From Candidatus Micrarchaeum sp. (lineage in GTDB: Archaea; SpSt-1190; DYHY01): 63,751 nt of DNA. The DNA lies in contig DYHY01000001.1 in NCBI GenBank assembly GCA_020723935.1, positions 51,265-115,015 of the forward strand, given 5' to 3'. The translations under genes were made by a program, and so were the position numbers. The notes beneath the pieces were generated by a model. That model worked only from the letters and a program-made list of their open reading frames with translations, did no database searches and was not told the origin of the DNA. This document shows, piece after piece, positions 8,658 to 17,398 of the stretch (within the stretch, counting starts at the first letter, position 1; every line of letters starts with the position of its first letter).

Positions 8658-9155
8658 GTGAGGACGATACTCGTCGTCGGCCGCTTCCAGCCGCTGCACC
8701 TGGGCCACCTGTACCTCCTCAGGCGTCTTTCGAGGCGCAACCGCAACCTCCTGAAAATCGTGATAGGCTCAAGCAACGAGAAGGGGACAAAAAGCAACCC
8801 TTTCCCGGCGGCCGTGAGGGGGCGGATGGTGAAGCGCGCCCTCGCGGCGGTCGGCGTGAGGGCCTATTCCCTGTTCTTCATACCCGACGTGCACAACGAC
8901 GCCAAGTGGCTTGACCTCCTCCTGAGGCGCGCCGGAAAGTTCGACTACGCCGTATCGGGGAACGACTGGGTGCTCGGGATACTGCGCAGGGCCGGCCTCG
9001 AAGCCAGGGGCCACGCCTACTTCAGGAAGAGGACGTACAACGGGACGAGGATCAGGGGACTCATGTCGGCTGGGGGGAGATGGCAGGGCCTCGTCCATCC
9101 GGAAGTCGCTAGACTCATCGGCAAGGTTCCGGCCAAGAAGCGACGGAGGGGGTGA
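8658..9155 (+). CDS. Nicotinamide-nucleotide adenylyltransferase
   Basis: A 165-aa protein starting at GTG 8658. GRFQPLHLGHLYLLRR at residues 7-22 is the nucleotidyltransferase HxGH motif, and GSSNEKGTKSNPFPAAVRGRM matches the second archaeal NMNAT segment. YNGTRIRGLM near the C-terminus is the third phosphate-binding segment (normally the ISxT/STxxR type). The enzyme makes NAD from NMN and ATP in the cytoplasm. Archaeal NMNATs are 165-180 aa, so the length fits. ABCE1 is divergent on the other side. The sulfatase remnant begins 22 bp downstream on the same strand. Confidence 0.92.
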   Translation: MRTILVVGRFQPLHLGHLYLLRRLSRRNRNLLKIVIGSSNEKGTKSNPFPAAVRGRMVKRALAAVGVRAYSLFFIPDVHNDAKWLDLLLRRAGKFDYAVSGNDWVLGILRRAGLEARGHAYFRKRTYNGTRIRGLMSAGGRWQGLVHPEVARLIGKVPAKKRRRG

Positions 9156-9177
9156 GGGGGACACGGCCGCCTCCGAC

Positions 9178-10230
9178 GTGACGGTCTTCGCTGCGGCGTG
9201 CGCGGCCGCAGTCGTCCTCCTCGTTCTCCTGGCGTCGTCCGGCAGGGGGAACGCGATCGGGACGTGCGCGGGCTGCAACATCCTAATCGTCGAGATAGAT
9301 CTCTGAACCCGTCCCACATCGGCGCGTACGGCTACGCCCGCAACACGACGCCCAACATTGATTCGATCGCATCCCGAGGCGTGCTCTTCGAGCAGGCATA
9401 CTCTCCCGCCAAATACACGTTCGAGGCCAACCTGTCCATCTTCACCGGGAGGAGACCCTCGGAGCACGCCAGCTCCTTCATCTACTACAACGAGACGTTC
9501 TACAAGCGGCGCCTCGGGGCGTCGGAGGAGACCCTTGCAAAGAGCCTCGCCGCCGCCGGTTACAGGACGGCTGCTTTCACGACCTCCGAGGTATACGACG
9601 AGGAGGATGTGTGTCTGCTGGGCTTCGGCGAATCCGCGCTCTACGACCGCAGGCCCTACGACGAGGAGGAGCACCCGATGCGCGACGCGCAGAGATGGAT
9701 AGGCGCGGGCGGCAGCGGCAAGCCGCCGTTCTTCGCATTGGTGCACGACGTCAGCATCCACTATCCCTGAAAGGGGGCAGGCGAGCACGCGTTCGATCCC
9801 AGATACTCCGGTCCTGTGGACAACCTGAGCCTGATGTGGGGCGCGGCGTACAACGAAGTGACGCGGGGCGAAGACGGCGCGTATTACTATTCGGGATCCG
9901 ACCTGAACGGCTCCAGAATCCGCCTTTCCGGGGCCGACGTGGCGCACATAACATCCAACTACGACTCGAGGCTGCGCAGGGCGGATGCGTTGCTTGGCGA
10001 ACTCCTGGGTTTCCTCAGGAAGGAGGGGCTCATGGAGAACACTGTGATAGCCTTCACGGCCGAGCACGGCACCGTCGTCGGGGAGGAGGACGCGTACATG
10101 TTCAGGAACAACTGGCTATGGAGGGAGAACTTCGCCGTCCCGCTGATATTGAGCATCCCGGGAGGAAGGAACGCGAGGGTCGGCGGCGGGAAATTCTCGA
10201 CAATAGAGCTCAAAGATTCCCTGCTCTCGA
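9178..10230 (+). pseudogene. Membrane-anchored or exported sulfatase, broken
   Basis: A GTG at 9178 starts an N-terminal hydrophobic helix (VTVFAAACAAAVVLLVLLASS) and CNILIVEID, the first strand of an alkaline-phosphatase-superfamily sulfatase. One base is missing near 9302; the next frame continues HIGAYGYARNTTPNIDSIAS, with the normal sulfatase spacing. TGA at 9769-9771 then interrupts the frame after DVSIHYP. Beyond it the same frame continues with FTAEHGTVVGEEDAYMFRNN (the metal-binding D/E-H-G region) and STIELKDSLLSIVGLP. The match ends near 10230, where a radical SAM sequence starts in the same frame. The Cys/Ser that becomes formylglycine would lie in PAKYTFEANLSIFTGRRP; no C/S-x-P-x-R motif is seen there, so the protein may be a phosphoglycerol or phosphoethanolamine transferase-like relative. 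Confidence 0.75.
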
Positions 10231-10870
10231 TCGTCGGCCTCCCGTACTACGCGGCCGCCCGGGTCGAGCAGATGGGCCGCGAGGTGGCGGGGCTCCTTTC
10301 CCGGAGCGGATGCGCCAACCTCGACATAGGGATAGAATCCGGGAACGAGCGGCTGAGGAGGAACGTCCTCAAGAGGAACTACACGAACGCGACGGTCGTC
10401 AGGGCCTTCGGCAACGCGGCGAAGGCGGGCCTGAGGACGAGCTCGGAGAACATCATAGGCATACCCTACGAGACGCCGGAAAACGTCATCGAGACGATAA
10501 AGCTCAACGCGAAGGTCTCGCCGTTCAAGAGCTCGGTGAACATCCTCTACCCATTCAAGGGGACGGAGCTAGCGACCTCTGCTACCGGAACGGGTGGGTG
10601 GACGAGGGGGCGCGGGAGGGGGCGGTCCTCGCGTACATGACGTCCGTCCTGAGGCTCCCGACGATAAGCTGCAGGCAGATAGAGTACTTCCGCTACAACT
10701 TCCACGCTCTGCAGAACTTCTACGCGGGGAGGCATGGGAGGATGCTGCGCTACAAGCTGATAAGCGACGTGAAGACGTTCCTCAACGAGGGGGGCATGAC
10801 GAAGATGGGGCGCATAGGCTCGATACTCCCCCTCTGGCGCGCGGTCGGCAGGTTCTTCTGGCATTTCTAG
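10231..10870 (+). pseudogene. C-terminal half of a radical SAM protein, fused to sulfatase
   Basis: From about 10230 the reading frame is homologous to the C-terminal half of the neighbouring rSAM gene (10923-12385). ARVEQMGREVAGLLSRSGC aligns with SRVESVDSEAVSLLSGSGC, then IGIESGNERLRRNV with MGIESGNEWIRRNV. The cysteine motif and N-terminal domain are absent. At about 10571 the string GAGCTAGCGACC lacks one G relative to GAGCTAGGCGACC in the paralogue, so the protein continues in another frame (DLCYRNGWVDEGA to RAVGRFFWHF) to the TAG at 10868. It is therefore a doubly broken remnant. Confidence 0.8.
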
Positions 10871-10886
10871 GCTGCCGGAGGAAGCA

Positions 10887-10894
10887 ATAAAAGC
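10887..10894 (+). promoter_or_regulatory. TATA element of rSAM pseudogene
   Basis: AATAAAAG about 30 nt upstream of the ATG at 10923, directly after the stop of the preceding remnant. Confidence 0.5.
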
Positions 10895-10922
10895 GGGCCG
10901 GCGGGGGTGGGACCCGACACAG

Positions 10923-12385
10923 ATGCCCTTGAAGGTCCTCTTCGTGCTCCTGGATTTCTACATGGAGGGCCGCAGGCCTCACAACGGCCTCGCCGCCCTT
11001 TCCGCCAGCCTCAAGGCCGCCGGGCACAGGACGGCACTCTGCCACGTCTGGCTCTCGGACCACAACAGGTTGAGGGGGATGATCTCCTCAAAAGTGGCCT
11101 CGTTCAAGCCGGACGTCGTCGCGTTCTCCTGCACGGAAGTGGAGCACCGGCTCCTCTCCGACGCAGCTAGGTTCGTGCGCGAGGAGTTCCCGCATATCCC
11201 GGTGGTCGTCGGCGGGGCGTACGCGACCCTCGCGCCCGAGGAGGTCCTCGCCGCGACCGGCGCGCACTGCGTCTTCGTGGGCGAGGCCGATGTCAGCTTC
11301 CCGGAGTTCCTGAGGAGAATGGAGGAGGCAGGCAGGCCCCCGGCGGACGTGCGGGGGACGTGCGCCATCAGGAACGGGAAGCTGGCGCGCATACCTCCGG
11401 CGAGGCTCCCGGACCCGTGCACTCTGCCCGAGCCCGACCTCTCCCTCTTCGACAAGTCGTCCGTCGTCTTCGACGCGAGCCGCGGCGGCATGAGCAGGCG
11501 CTCCATCTATTTCGTCGCGAAGCGCGGCTGCCCCTTCCAGTACACGTACTGCGTAAACAAGCACGCGGCGGCCCTCCACGACAGGAGCGGCTCCTATCTC
11601 AGGAGCCTGGAGGTCGGGCGGGTGATAGGCGAGATAAGGCGCCTGAAGGAGCGGTACTCCTTCAACGAGATCGTCTTCAACGACGAGGTCTTCACGGGCG
11701 ACCGCGAGTGGCTGCGGGAGTTCTCGGCGGCGTACCGGCGCGAGATCGCGATCCCCTTTTTCGCCTCCTCGAGGGTCGAGTCCGTGGATTCCGAGGCAGT
11801 CTCCCTCCTCTCCGGGAGCGGGTGCAAGTGCCTGGACATGGGGATAGAGTCCGGGAACGAGTGGATAAGGAGGAACGTGTGATGGGCCGGCGGTATTCGA
11901 ACTCCACCGTCATCAAGGCCTTCTCGAAGGTCAAGGGCGCCGGGATGAGCACGAGCTCGGAGAACGTGATAGGCGTCCCGCACGAGACGGTGCGCTCGAT
12001 GCTCGAGACGGTGAAGCTCAACGCGAAGGTTGATCCCCTCAGCGCGAACGTCAACGTCTTCTACCCGTTCAGGGGGACGGAGCTAGGCGACCTCTGCCAC
12101 AAGAACGGATGGGTGGAATCGGACCTCAGGAAGATAGCCCTCTTCCCGTTCACCTCGTCGATACTGCGGATCCCGACCGCCTCCAAGGGCCAGATAGACT
12201 TCTTCTGGAACAACTTCCACGCGATGCAGAGCTTCTATTCCGGGAGGCACGGGAGGATGCTGCGCTACAAGATATCTGCGAGCGTCAAGGAAGCTCTCGG
12301 AAGCACGGGCTTCTCGGAGTTCGGCAGGTTCCAGGCCTTCGCGGGGCCCTGGAACAGAGTCAGGGCCGCGTTCAGGACGAGGTGA
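10923..12385 (+). pseudogene. B12-type radical SAM protein, frameshift and lost Fe-S cysteine
   Basis: The first 318 residues carry a B12-binding-like domain (MPLKVLFVLLDFYMEG, PDVVAFSCTEVEH, PVVVGGAYATLAPEEVL, CVFVGEADVSFPEFL) and the start of the radical SAM barrel. The cluster motif reads RGCPFQYTYC instead of RGCPFQCTYC: the middle cysteine is Tyr (TAC at 11541-11543, one G-to-A change from TGC). At about 11878 the frame is shifted by two extra bases relative to the paralogous segment at 10369. The rest (SNSTVIKAFSKVKGAG, NVFYPFRGTELGDLC, SFYSGRHGRMLRYK) follows in another frame to a TGA at 12383. Both lesions would abolish activity. It is directly followed by Trm1. Confidence 0.85.
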
Positions 12386-12396
12386 GGCAGGGGAAG

Positions 12397-13479
12397 ATGG
12401 GAACGACCGGCGCAGGGGAGGAGACGTCTGAGATACGCGAGGGCGAGACGACTCTCGTCGTCCCCGCCGTCGCAAGGCCGGAGGAGGGCGAAGTCTTCTA
12501 CAACCCGGTGCAGCGCCTCGCCAGGGACGTCTCCATCTGCGTCTACAAATGCCTTGCGCCCGAGACATTGTGCGATGCCCTGGCCGCGAGCGGCGCGAGG
12601 GGGGTGAGGATAGCAAAGGAGGTCGGCGCGCGTGTGACATGCTGCGACAGGAGCGAGGCCGCATGCAGCCTCATCCGCAGGAACGCTGATCTCAACGGCG
12701 TCGAGGTGGAGGTCGTGCGCTCGGACGCAAGCGCCGCTCTCTCGGCCGGCCACTGGGACGCGGTCGATGTCGACCCGTTCGGAAGTCCGGTCGGGTTCTT
12801 CGATCTCGCCGCCCGGGCGGCGAGGAGGCACCTTGCAATAACCGCGACCGACCCGGCGGCGCTCTGCGGGGTGTATCCGCGCGTGACGCGCAGGAGGTAT
12901 CTTGCGGACGTCGTGAAGACGGAGTTCTACCACGAGGTCGGCGTGAGGATCCTCGCCGGCTTCGCCGTGCGCACCGCCGCCAAATACGACGTCGCGCTCA
13001 GGCCGATCTTCGCCCATTCCTCCGACCACTACTACAGGATCTATTTCTCCAAGGAGACTGGCGGAAGGCGCGCGGACGCCGCGCTCGAAAGCCTCGGGAC
13101 GCTGCGCTGGTGCAGGAAGTGTCTCGCAAGGGGCCTCGGGGGCACCGGCTGCTCGTGCGGGGCGGACGCCCCAATAGGCCCCTTATATGCGGGCGAGCTC
13201 TTCGACTGGGACCTCGCGCGGCGCGCCCTCGCGGAGGCGCAGGCAAGGGGCTTCTCGGAAGCAGCGGGGCTCCTGGGCGCCATAGCAGGCGAGAGCAGGA
13301 TGCCGGCCTTCCACTACGACCATCACGCGCTCTGCAAGGCGAAGGGCGTCCCCCCCAGGAAGCTCTCCAAAGTCCTCGCCGCCCTCGCGGCAGCCGGCTT
13401 CCGGGCCGGGAGGACGCATTTCTCCGAGACGGGCTTCAGGACCGACGCCGCGCTGTCCGAGATAATGAAGGCGGTCTAG
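12397..13479 (+). CDS. trm1: tRNA (guanine26-N2)-dimethyltransferase Trm1
   Basis: A 360-aa protein from ATG 12397. It contains FYNPVQRLARDVSI near residue 35, the SAM-binding region GARGVRIAKEVGARV followed by CCDRSEAAC, and the catalytic motif DVDPFGSP at 124-131, hallmark of Trm1. The C-terminal half has HSSDHYYRIYF and a Cys cluster CRKCLARGLGGTGCSCG that probably binds zinc, then a winged-helix-like tail (FHYDHHALCKAKGVPPRK). Trm1 methylates G26 of tRNAs using S-adenosylmethionine. Length and motif order are normal for archaea (about 380 aa). It begins 11 bp after the rSAM pseudogene and converges with TFB, 12 bp apart. Confidence 0.95.
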   Translation: MGTTGAGEETSEIREGETTLVVPAVARPEEGEVFYNPVQRLARDVSICVYKCLAPETLCDALAASGARGVRIAKEVGARVTCCDRSEAACSLIRRNADLNGVEVEVVRSDASAALSAGHWDAVDVDPFGSPVGFFDLAARAARRHLAITATDPAALCGVYPRVTRRRYLADVVKTEFYHEVGVRILAGFAVRTAAKYDVALRPIFAHSSDHYYRIYFSKETGGRRADAALESLGTLRWCRKCLARGLGGTGCSCGADAPIGPLYAGELFDWDLARRALAEAQARGFSEAAGLLGAIAGESRMPAFHYDHHALCKAKGVPPRKLSKVLAALAAAGFRAGRTHFSETGFRTDAALSEIMKAV

Positions 13480-13491
13480 CAGCGGGCGCGT

Positions 13492-14466
13492 TCACTCTTC
13501 GATCTGCAGGTTCGTGAGGGTCTTGAGCTCGCGGACCAGCTCCTTGTAGCGGTTCCTGATGGTGACTTCGGTGACCCCGGCGATGTCGGCGACCTGCCTC
13601 TGCGTCCTCTTCTCGCCAACCATATAGGCGGCGATGTAGAGCACCGCCGCGGCGACGCCCGTCGGGCCCCTGCCGCTCGTGAGCTCCTTCTCCTTGGACT
13701 GCTTGAGGATTTCAAGGGCCTTCGTCACAACCACGCCCGAAAGCTGCAGCTGCGAGGCGAAGCGCGGGATGTAGTCGGCGGGATCTGTCGGGAGGATCCG
13801 CAGGCCCACCTGCCTTGCGAGGAACCTGTAAGTCCTGCCTATCTCGCGCTTGGGGACGTGGGAGACCTCCGATATCTCGTCAAGCGTGCGGGGCGTGCCG
13901 TGCTCGCGGCAGGCCGCGTAGAGGGCGCCCGCGATGACCGATTCCATGCTCCTGCCGCGCACGAGCTCCTTTGCGACCGCCTTCCTGTAGAGGAGGGCTA
14001 TTGTCTCCTCGACGGAGTGCGGGAGGTTGAGGAACGAGGTGTAGCGCTTGAGCTCGGCGAGGGCGTACTTGAGGTTCCTCTCGGTCGCCGTCGATATCCT
14101 CTGCTGCCATTTCTTCAGGCGGAAGAACTTGGGCCGCTTGCTCGCCGGGAGCTTGAAGATGTCGGAGTAGCCCATCCCTATCTCCGTCGAGATGCCCTTG
14201 TCGTGGCGGGCGAGGGATATCGGGGCGCCGGAGCGCCTCTTCTTGTCGCTGTCGCCCGAGTCGAACTCGCGCCATTCCTGGGAGAAATCCACCATGTCGT
14301 CCTCAATGACGAGGCCGCAGGACGCGCAGACGACCTCGCCGCGCGTCTTGTCCTTGAAGATCTTCTTGCTTCCGCATTCGGGGCACTCGAGAGTCCCCTC
14401 CATGTCTTTCTCTAGGAGCACCCCGGTCGAAGCGGAGCCGCCACCTGTCGCGTTGAGAGCGGGCAT
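13492..14466 (-). CDS. tfb: Transcription initiation factor TFB
   Basis: A 324-aa protein. The N-terminal zinc ribbon has C28, C31, C47 and C50 (CPECGSKKIF and EVVCASCGLV). A B-finger/linker region (SQEWREFDSGD, RRSGAPISLARHDKG) follows, then two cyclin-fold repeats (about 115-210 and 215-320). The second repeat contains the helix-turn-helix QVADIAGVTEVTIRNRYKEL that reads the BRE. TFB recruits RNA polymerase to TBP-bound TATA boxes. Unlike most genes here it has an untranslated leader with a Shine-Dalgarno GGAGGT (14478-14483 on the plus strand as ACCTCC), 11 nt before the ATG. A TATA box is at 14516-14526. This leader suggests separate translational control of TFB. Confidence 0.97.
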   Translation of the reverse strand: MPALNATGGGSASTGVLLEKDMEGTLECPECGSKKIFKDKTRGEVVCASCGLVIEDDMVDFSQEWREFDSGDSDKKRRSGAPISLARHDKGISTEIGMGYSDIFKLPASKRPKFFRLKKWQQRISTATERNLKYALAELKRYTSFLNLPHSVEETIALLYRKAVAKELVRGRSMESVIAGALYAACREHGTPRTLDEISEVSHVPKREIGRTYRFLARQVGLRILPTDPADYIPRFASQLQLSGVVVTKALEILKQSKEKELTSGRGPTGVAAAVLYIAAYMVGEKRTQRQVADIAGVTEVTIRNRYKELVRELKTLTNLQIEE

Positions 14467-14477
14467 TCGTTCTTGCT

Positions 14478-14526
14478 ACCTCCACCAAAAAGTATTAATA
14501 TCGAAAGGAAAACCTCTTTTTAAATA
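14478..14526 (-). promoter_or_regulatory. TFB promoter with leader and Shine-Dalgarno
   Basis: On the minus strand AATATTTAAAAAG (TATA region, 14516-14526) is followed by a leader of about 27 nt that carries GGAGGT 11 nt before the TFB ATG. Most other genes in the window look leaderless, so this leader is notable. Confidence 0.55.
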
Positions 14527-14562
14527 TTGCGTAGCTGATAAAAAGCTAAGTTAGGCCCTTAT

Positions 14563-15660
14563 TCAGGTCTTCTTTTCCAGGTCGTCGGCTATCTTTGAGA
14601 TTTTGATCATTGTCTTCTTGAGGGCGGCGATCCTCTCCAGGGTGGAAAGGCTCCTTGGCGCCTCGCGCGAAACGGGGACCCTTGTCGGGACGCGGCCCAG
14701 CACCCTGTCGCGTATGCCTTCTGCCTCGGGAAGGCTCTGGATAGGGGCTGCCTGGGGCAGGAAAGAAGAGGGCGCGACGGGCTGCTGGGGCGCCGGCTGC
14801 GGCAGGTATTGTGCCTGCGCCGGCTGCCGGCGCGGCGGCAGGGAGGAGACCTTCCTGACTGCGAATATCACGAGGAGGATCCCGGCCAGGCCCAGCAGGA
14901 TTCCGCCTGCGATCGGCCCGTACTGCTGGAGCAGGCCCTGCCCTGTCTCCGGCGAGCCGAAGATGAGGTCTCCCAGGTCCATCCCGCCGGCGGTCGTCTG
15001 CGTCGCGCAGGCGCTGCAGTCGGCCGAGCACGTCGCGCAGGACTCGTTTCCGCCGCACGTCCCGTCGCCGCAGGTCTGCGTCCAGCAGACCCCGCAGTCC
15101 TTGGGGCACGCGGAGCATGATTCGGCTCCGGCGCACCTGCCGTCGCCGCAAACCGCGGCCTCGGCGGGCGGGCCTATCCTGATTGCAGTCGTCTTCGAAT
15201 TGAAGCCGCCGGGATAGATCCAGAGCGTGACGACGCTGTGCTCCGAGCCGTTCTGGGCGCCGGAGGGGATGGAGAGCTGATAGGAAAGGACGATCGAATT
15301 CGCGAACTCCGATGAGAACTTCCAGTGGTAGGCGTTGTAGACCTTCCCCTGGTATGAGCGGCTCCTTGTGTCTATGCTGATGTGGTCCTTGGGGTAGCCC
15401 GAAATTGACCAGTTGGTTATCGTCCATCCGGACGGGACGAACTCGGCGAGGTCGAAGGCGGAGAGGGGGCTGTCCCCGGCCGATATTGTGAAGGCCACAG
15501 GGAAGGAGGATCCGGGGAGGTTTGCGACCTGCCCGCTCCTCTCGACGGCCGGGTCGGCGAAGGCCGGGGCGCAGAGGGCGAGGACCGCTGCCAGGGCTAG
15601 GGCCAGGGCTAGCGGGAACGGCGCGCGCGCTGGAAGCTTATCAGTTAGAGTTAGCGGCAT
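14563..15660 (-). CDS. Exported Cys-rich protein with membrane anchor and cytoplasmic tail
   Basis: A 365-aa protein. Signal peptide at about residues 15-36 (PLALALALAAVLALCAPAFA). A beta-rich ectodomain follows (about 37-170), then two tandem cysteine-rich repeats, each of the form CGDGxCxGxESC followed by CxxDC (around 175-220). A transmembrane helix (GGILLGLAGILLVIFAV) leads to a Pro/Gln-rich cytoplasmic linker and a C-terminal coiled-coil-like segment (LSTLERIAALKKTMIKI). The CGDG repeats occur in surface proteins of many uncultivated archaea and are likely disulfide-bonded. It is the last gene of the surface operon; its ATG overlaps the end of the preceding gene by 20 bp. Function unknown; it could anchor or sense the surface layer. 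Confidence 0.8.
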   Translation of the reverse strand: MPLTLTDKLPARAPFPLALALALAAVLALCAPAFADPAVERSGQVANLPGSSFPVAFTISAGDSPLSAFDLAEFVPSGWTITNWSISGYPKDHISIDTRSRSYQGKVYNAYHWKFSSEFANSIVLSYQLSIPSGAQNGSEHSVVTLWIYPGGFNSKTTAIRIGPPAEAAVCGDGRCAGAESCSACPKDCGVCWTQTCGDGTCGGNESCATCSADCSACATQTTAGGMDLGDLIFGSPETGQGLLQQYGPIAGGILLGLAGILLVIFAVRKVSSLPPRRQPAQAQYLPQPAPQQPVAPSSFLPQAAPIQSLPEAEGIRDRVLGRVPTRVPVSREAPRSLSTLERIAALKKTMIKISKIADDLEKKT

Positions 15661-17353
15661 AGTAGGAAGTCAGGGCGTCGAGGACCCTCCAGAAATCGAC
15701 GCCGGGCTCGCGGTTGTAGTAGCGCTCTATCAGGGATATTATGTCCCAGAAGGCGGTCCTCTGCTGGCCGGTTATCGCGAAGAGCGAGAGGCCCGGAGAG
15801 CTTGACCTAAAGTAATAGTATGTCGCATTCTCCCCGGCCGCGGTCGTCTCGAGCGGCTGCCAGGATCCGCCCGAGAACCTGAAGAGGGCAATCGTCGAGA
15901 CGTCAATGTTGTTGTCCCGAATCCAGGCCTTCGTCACGCGGAAGTCCAGCCTCACCGGCGGGATTATCTGCGAGTCCAGTATCTTCTCGTGCGTCACGTT
16001 GTCGTACTGGTAGAGCATCCCGGGCGGCGCGGGCGTGAAGTTCCCCAGGTTCAACTTCACGATGTATATGGTCGCGTTCGCTATGAACTGCCGGTAGCTG
16101 AAAAGTATTGTCGTTATCGCCTGCCTGCTCGCGTTGAAGCCGAAGCTCACCTGCGCGTTCACAGGGACCTGGCGGTAGGAGACGTCGGCGTCGGCGGGGA
16201 TCACCGTCCTGTTGGACGGGGGGATTCTGACGTCTCCAGGCCCGCCTCCGGAGCTCGTGCTGGTCGTGGTTACTGGCACAGCTATCGTCTGGCTGGAGTT
16301 GGAAACCTGCTCGCAGTTGTTCGGGAGGAGGCAGCTACTCGTGTAATAGACCAGGACGTCGCTTACGTTGAACGAGCCCAGGTACACCGAGTGGCTCGCC
16401 GAGAAGAGGCCGTCGCTGGCGTTCTGTATGGGGCCGCCGTTGAGGGCGTAGAAGAGTGTGGAGTTTGAGGACATATGGGTCGTCCAGCTGGCGGTGATGT
16501 TGGTCGTGGGCGCGGTCGTGCTGAAGGACACGCCCGACGCGCTGAAGCCTATCGTCGCGTTGATCGTCTGGTTCTCGCACGCGCCGTTGAGGCAGGAGCC
16601 CATGACGAACGACACGTTCTGCGTCGCGTTGAAGGCGGCGGAGGTCGCGGAATGGTTGAACGCCATTGTTGCGTTCCCGGCCGACCCAGCCCCCCAGTAG
16701 AGCGTCGCGTTCATGGCCGCGCGGGTGTTCCAGGTGGCGTTGACAACGTCGCCCGTCCTCGGGGACGCGGGCGAGAGGGCGGGCGAAAACATCGCCGGAC
16801 CGACCACGGGCGTTATCGTGCCGTTGGCCTGCGCCGTCGAGTTGACGCATATAGAAGTCGTCGTGTTGCAGCTCTTCACGAAGATCTCCATCTGGCAGCC
16901 GGAGGGCGGGCAGGTGTCGGGGGAGTAGGAGAAGGGCCCTATCTGAATGAGGTGGTTTTCCGAGACGGTCGCGTTCTGCACGAGGAGGACCTGCGTGCCG
17001 TTGGAGAACTTGCGCCACACCGAGGAGTTCAGGGGGTAGGGGTCCGTCCCGTTCGTCGTCGTGAACCACGTCACGTTCGACAGGACCCCGGTCACGAAGC
17101 CGTCGTTTATCCCGTTCGCCGGTGCAGCCATCATGTTGAGGATGCCGACGCCATCGACAGTGAGGTTGGGGCCCTGGCCGCACGTCCCGAGCGAGAGGCA
17201 TGCAGGGATGACCTCGAAGAGGCCCGGAAAAGTCTCGGCCTTCGCGACGTAGATGGCGAAGAGGAGGACGAGGAGGAGCGCAAGGGGCATGGCCAGAGCG
17301 AGCGCCAGCCTCATCGCCTTGCCTTTGCCCAAACGTCTCTCCGTTCCCATCAT
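15641..17353 (-). CDS. Exported glycoprotein with PGF-pre-PGF-like C-terminal domain
   Basis: A 570-aa protein with a signal peptide (LALALAMPLALLLVLLFAIY), a Ser/Thr/Asn-rich body with very many N-x-S/T sequons and paired cysteines (about 45-370), and a Thr/Ser/Gly linker (TTTSTSSGGGPGD). The C-terminal domain resembles PGF-pre-PGF: HEKILDSQIIPPVRLDFRV, then WIRDNNIDVSTIALFRF, GGSWQPLET and GLSLFAITG. That domain is common in archaeal cell-surface proteins, usually before a PGF-CTERM anchor. No anchor helix is seen after it; residues 530-570 are amphipathic (WDIISLIERYYNREPG). Probably an extracellular, N-glycosylated surface protein. AGATAAAAAGG at about 17369-17379 may be a local promoter, so it can be transcribed with or apart from the giant genes. 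Confidence 0.8.
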   Translation of the reverse strand: MMGTERRLGKGKAMRLALALAMPLALLLVLLFAIYVAKAETFPGLFEVIPACLSLGTCGQGPNLTVDGVGILNMMAAPANGINDGFVTGVLSNVTWFTTTNGTDPYPLNSSVWRKFSNGTQVLLVQNATVSENHLIQIGPFSYSPDTCPPSGCQMEIFVKSCNTTTSICVNSTAQANGTITPVVGPAMFSPALSPASPRTGDVVNATWNTRAAMNATLYWGAGSAGNATMAFNHSATSAAFNATQNVSFVMGSCLNGACENQTINATIGFSASGVSFSTTAPTTNITASWTTHMSSNSTLFYALNGGPIQNASDGLFSASHSVYLGSFNVSDVLVYYTSSCLLPNNCEQVSNSSQTIAVPVTTTSTSSGGGPGDVRIPPSNRTVIPADADVSYRQVPVNAQVSFGFNASRQAITTILFSYRQFIANATIYIVKLNLGNFTPAPPGMLYQYDNVTHEKILDSQIIPPVRLDFRVTKAWIRDNNIDVSTIALFRFSGGSWQPLETTAAGENATYYYFRSSSPGLSLFAITGQQRTAFWDIISLIERYYNREPGVDFWRVLDALTSYYAANSN

Positions 17354-17398
17354 CTTCGCTTTCCTTTTTATCTGTTTAGTAGAGTCCTTCCCCGCCCA

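Noticed and set aside
9178-10870. A genuine two-domain sulfatase-radical SAM enzyme
   Set aside because: Two frameshifts and a TGA interrupt it, and the rSAM part lacks the Fe-S motif, so activity is not expected.
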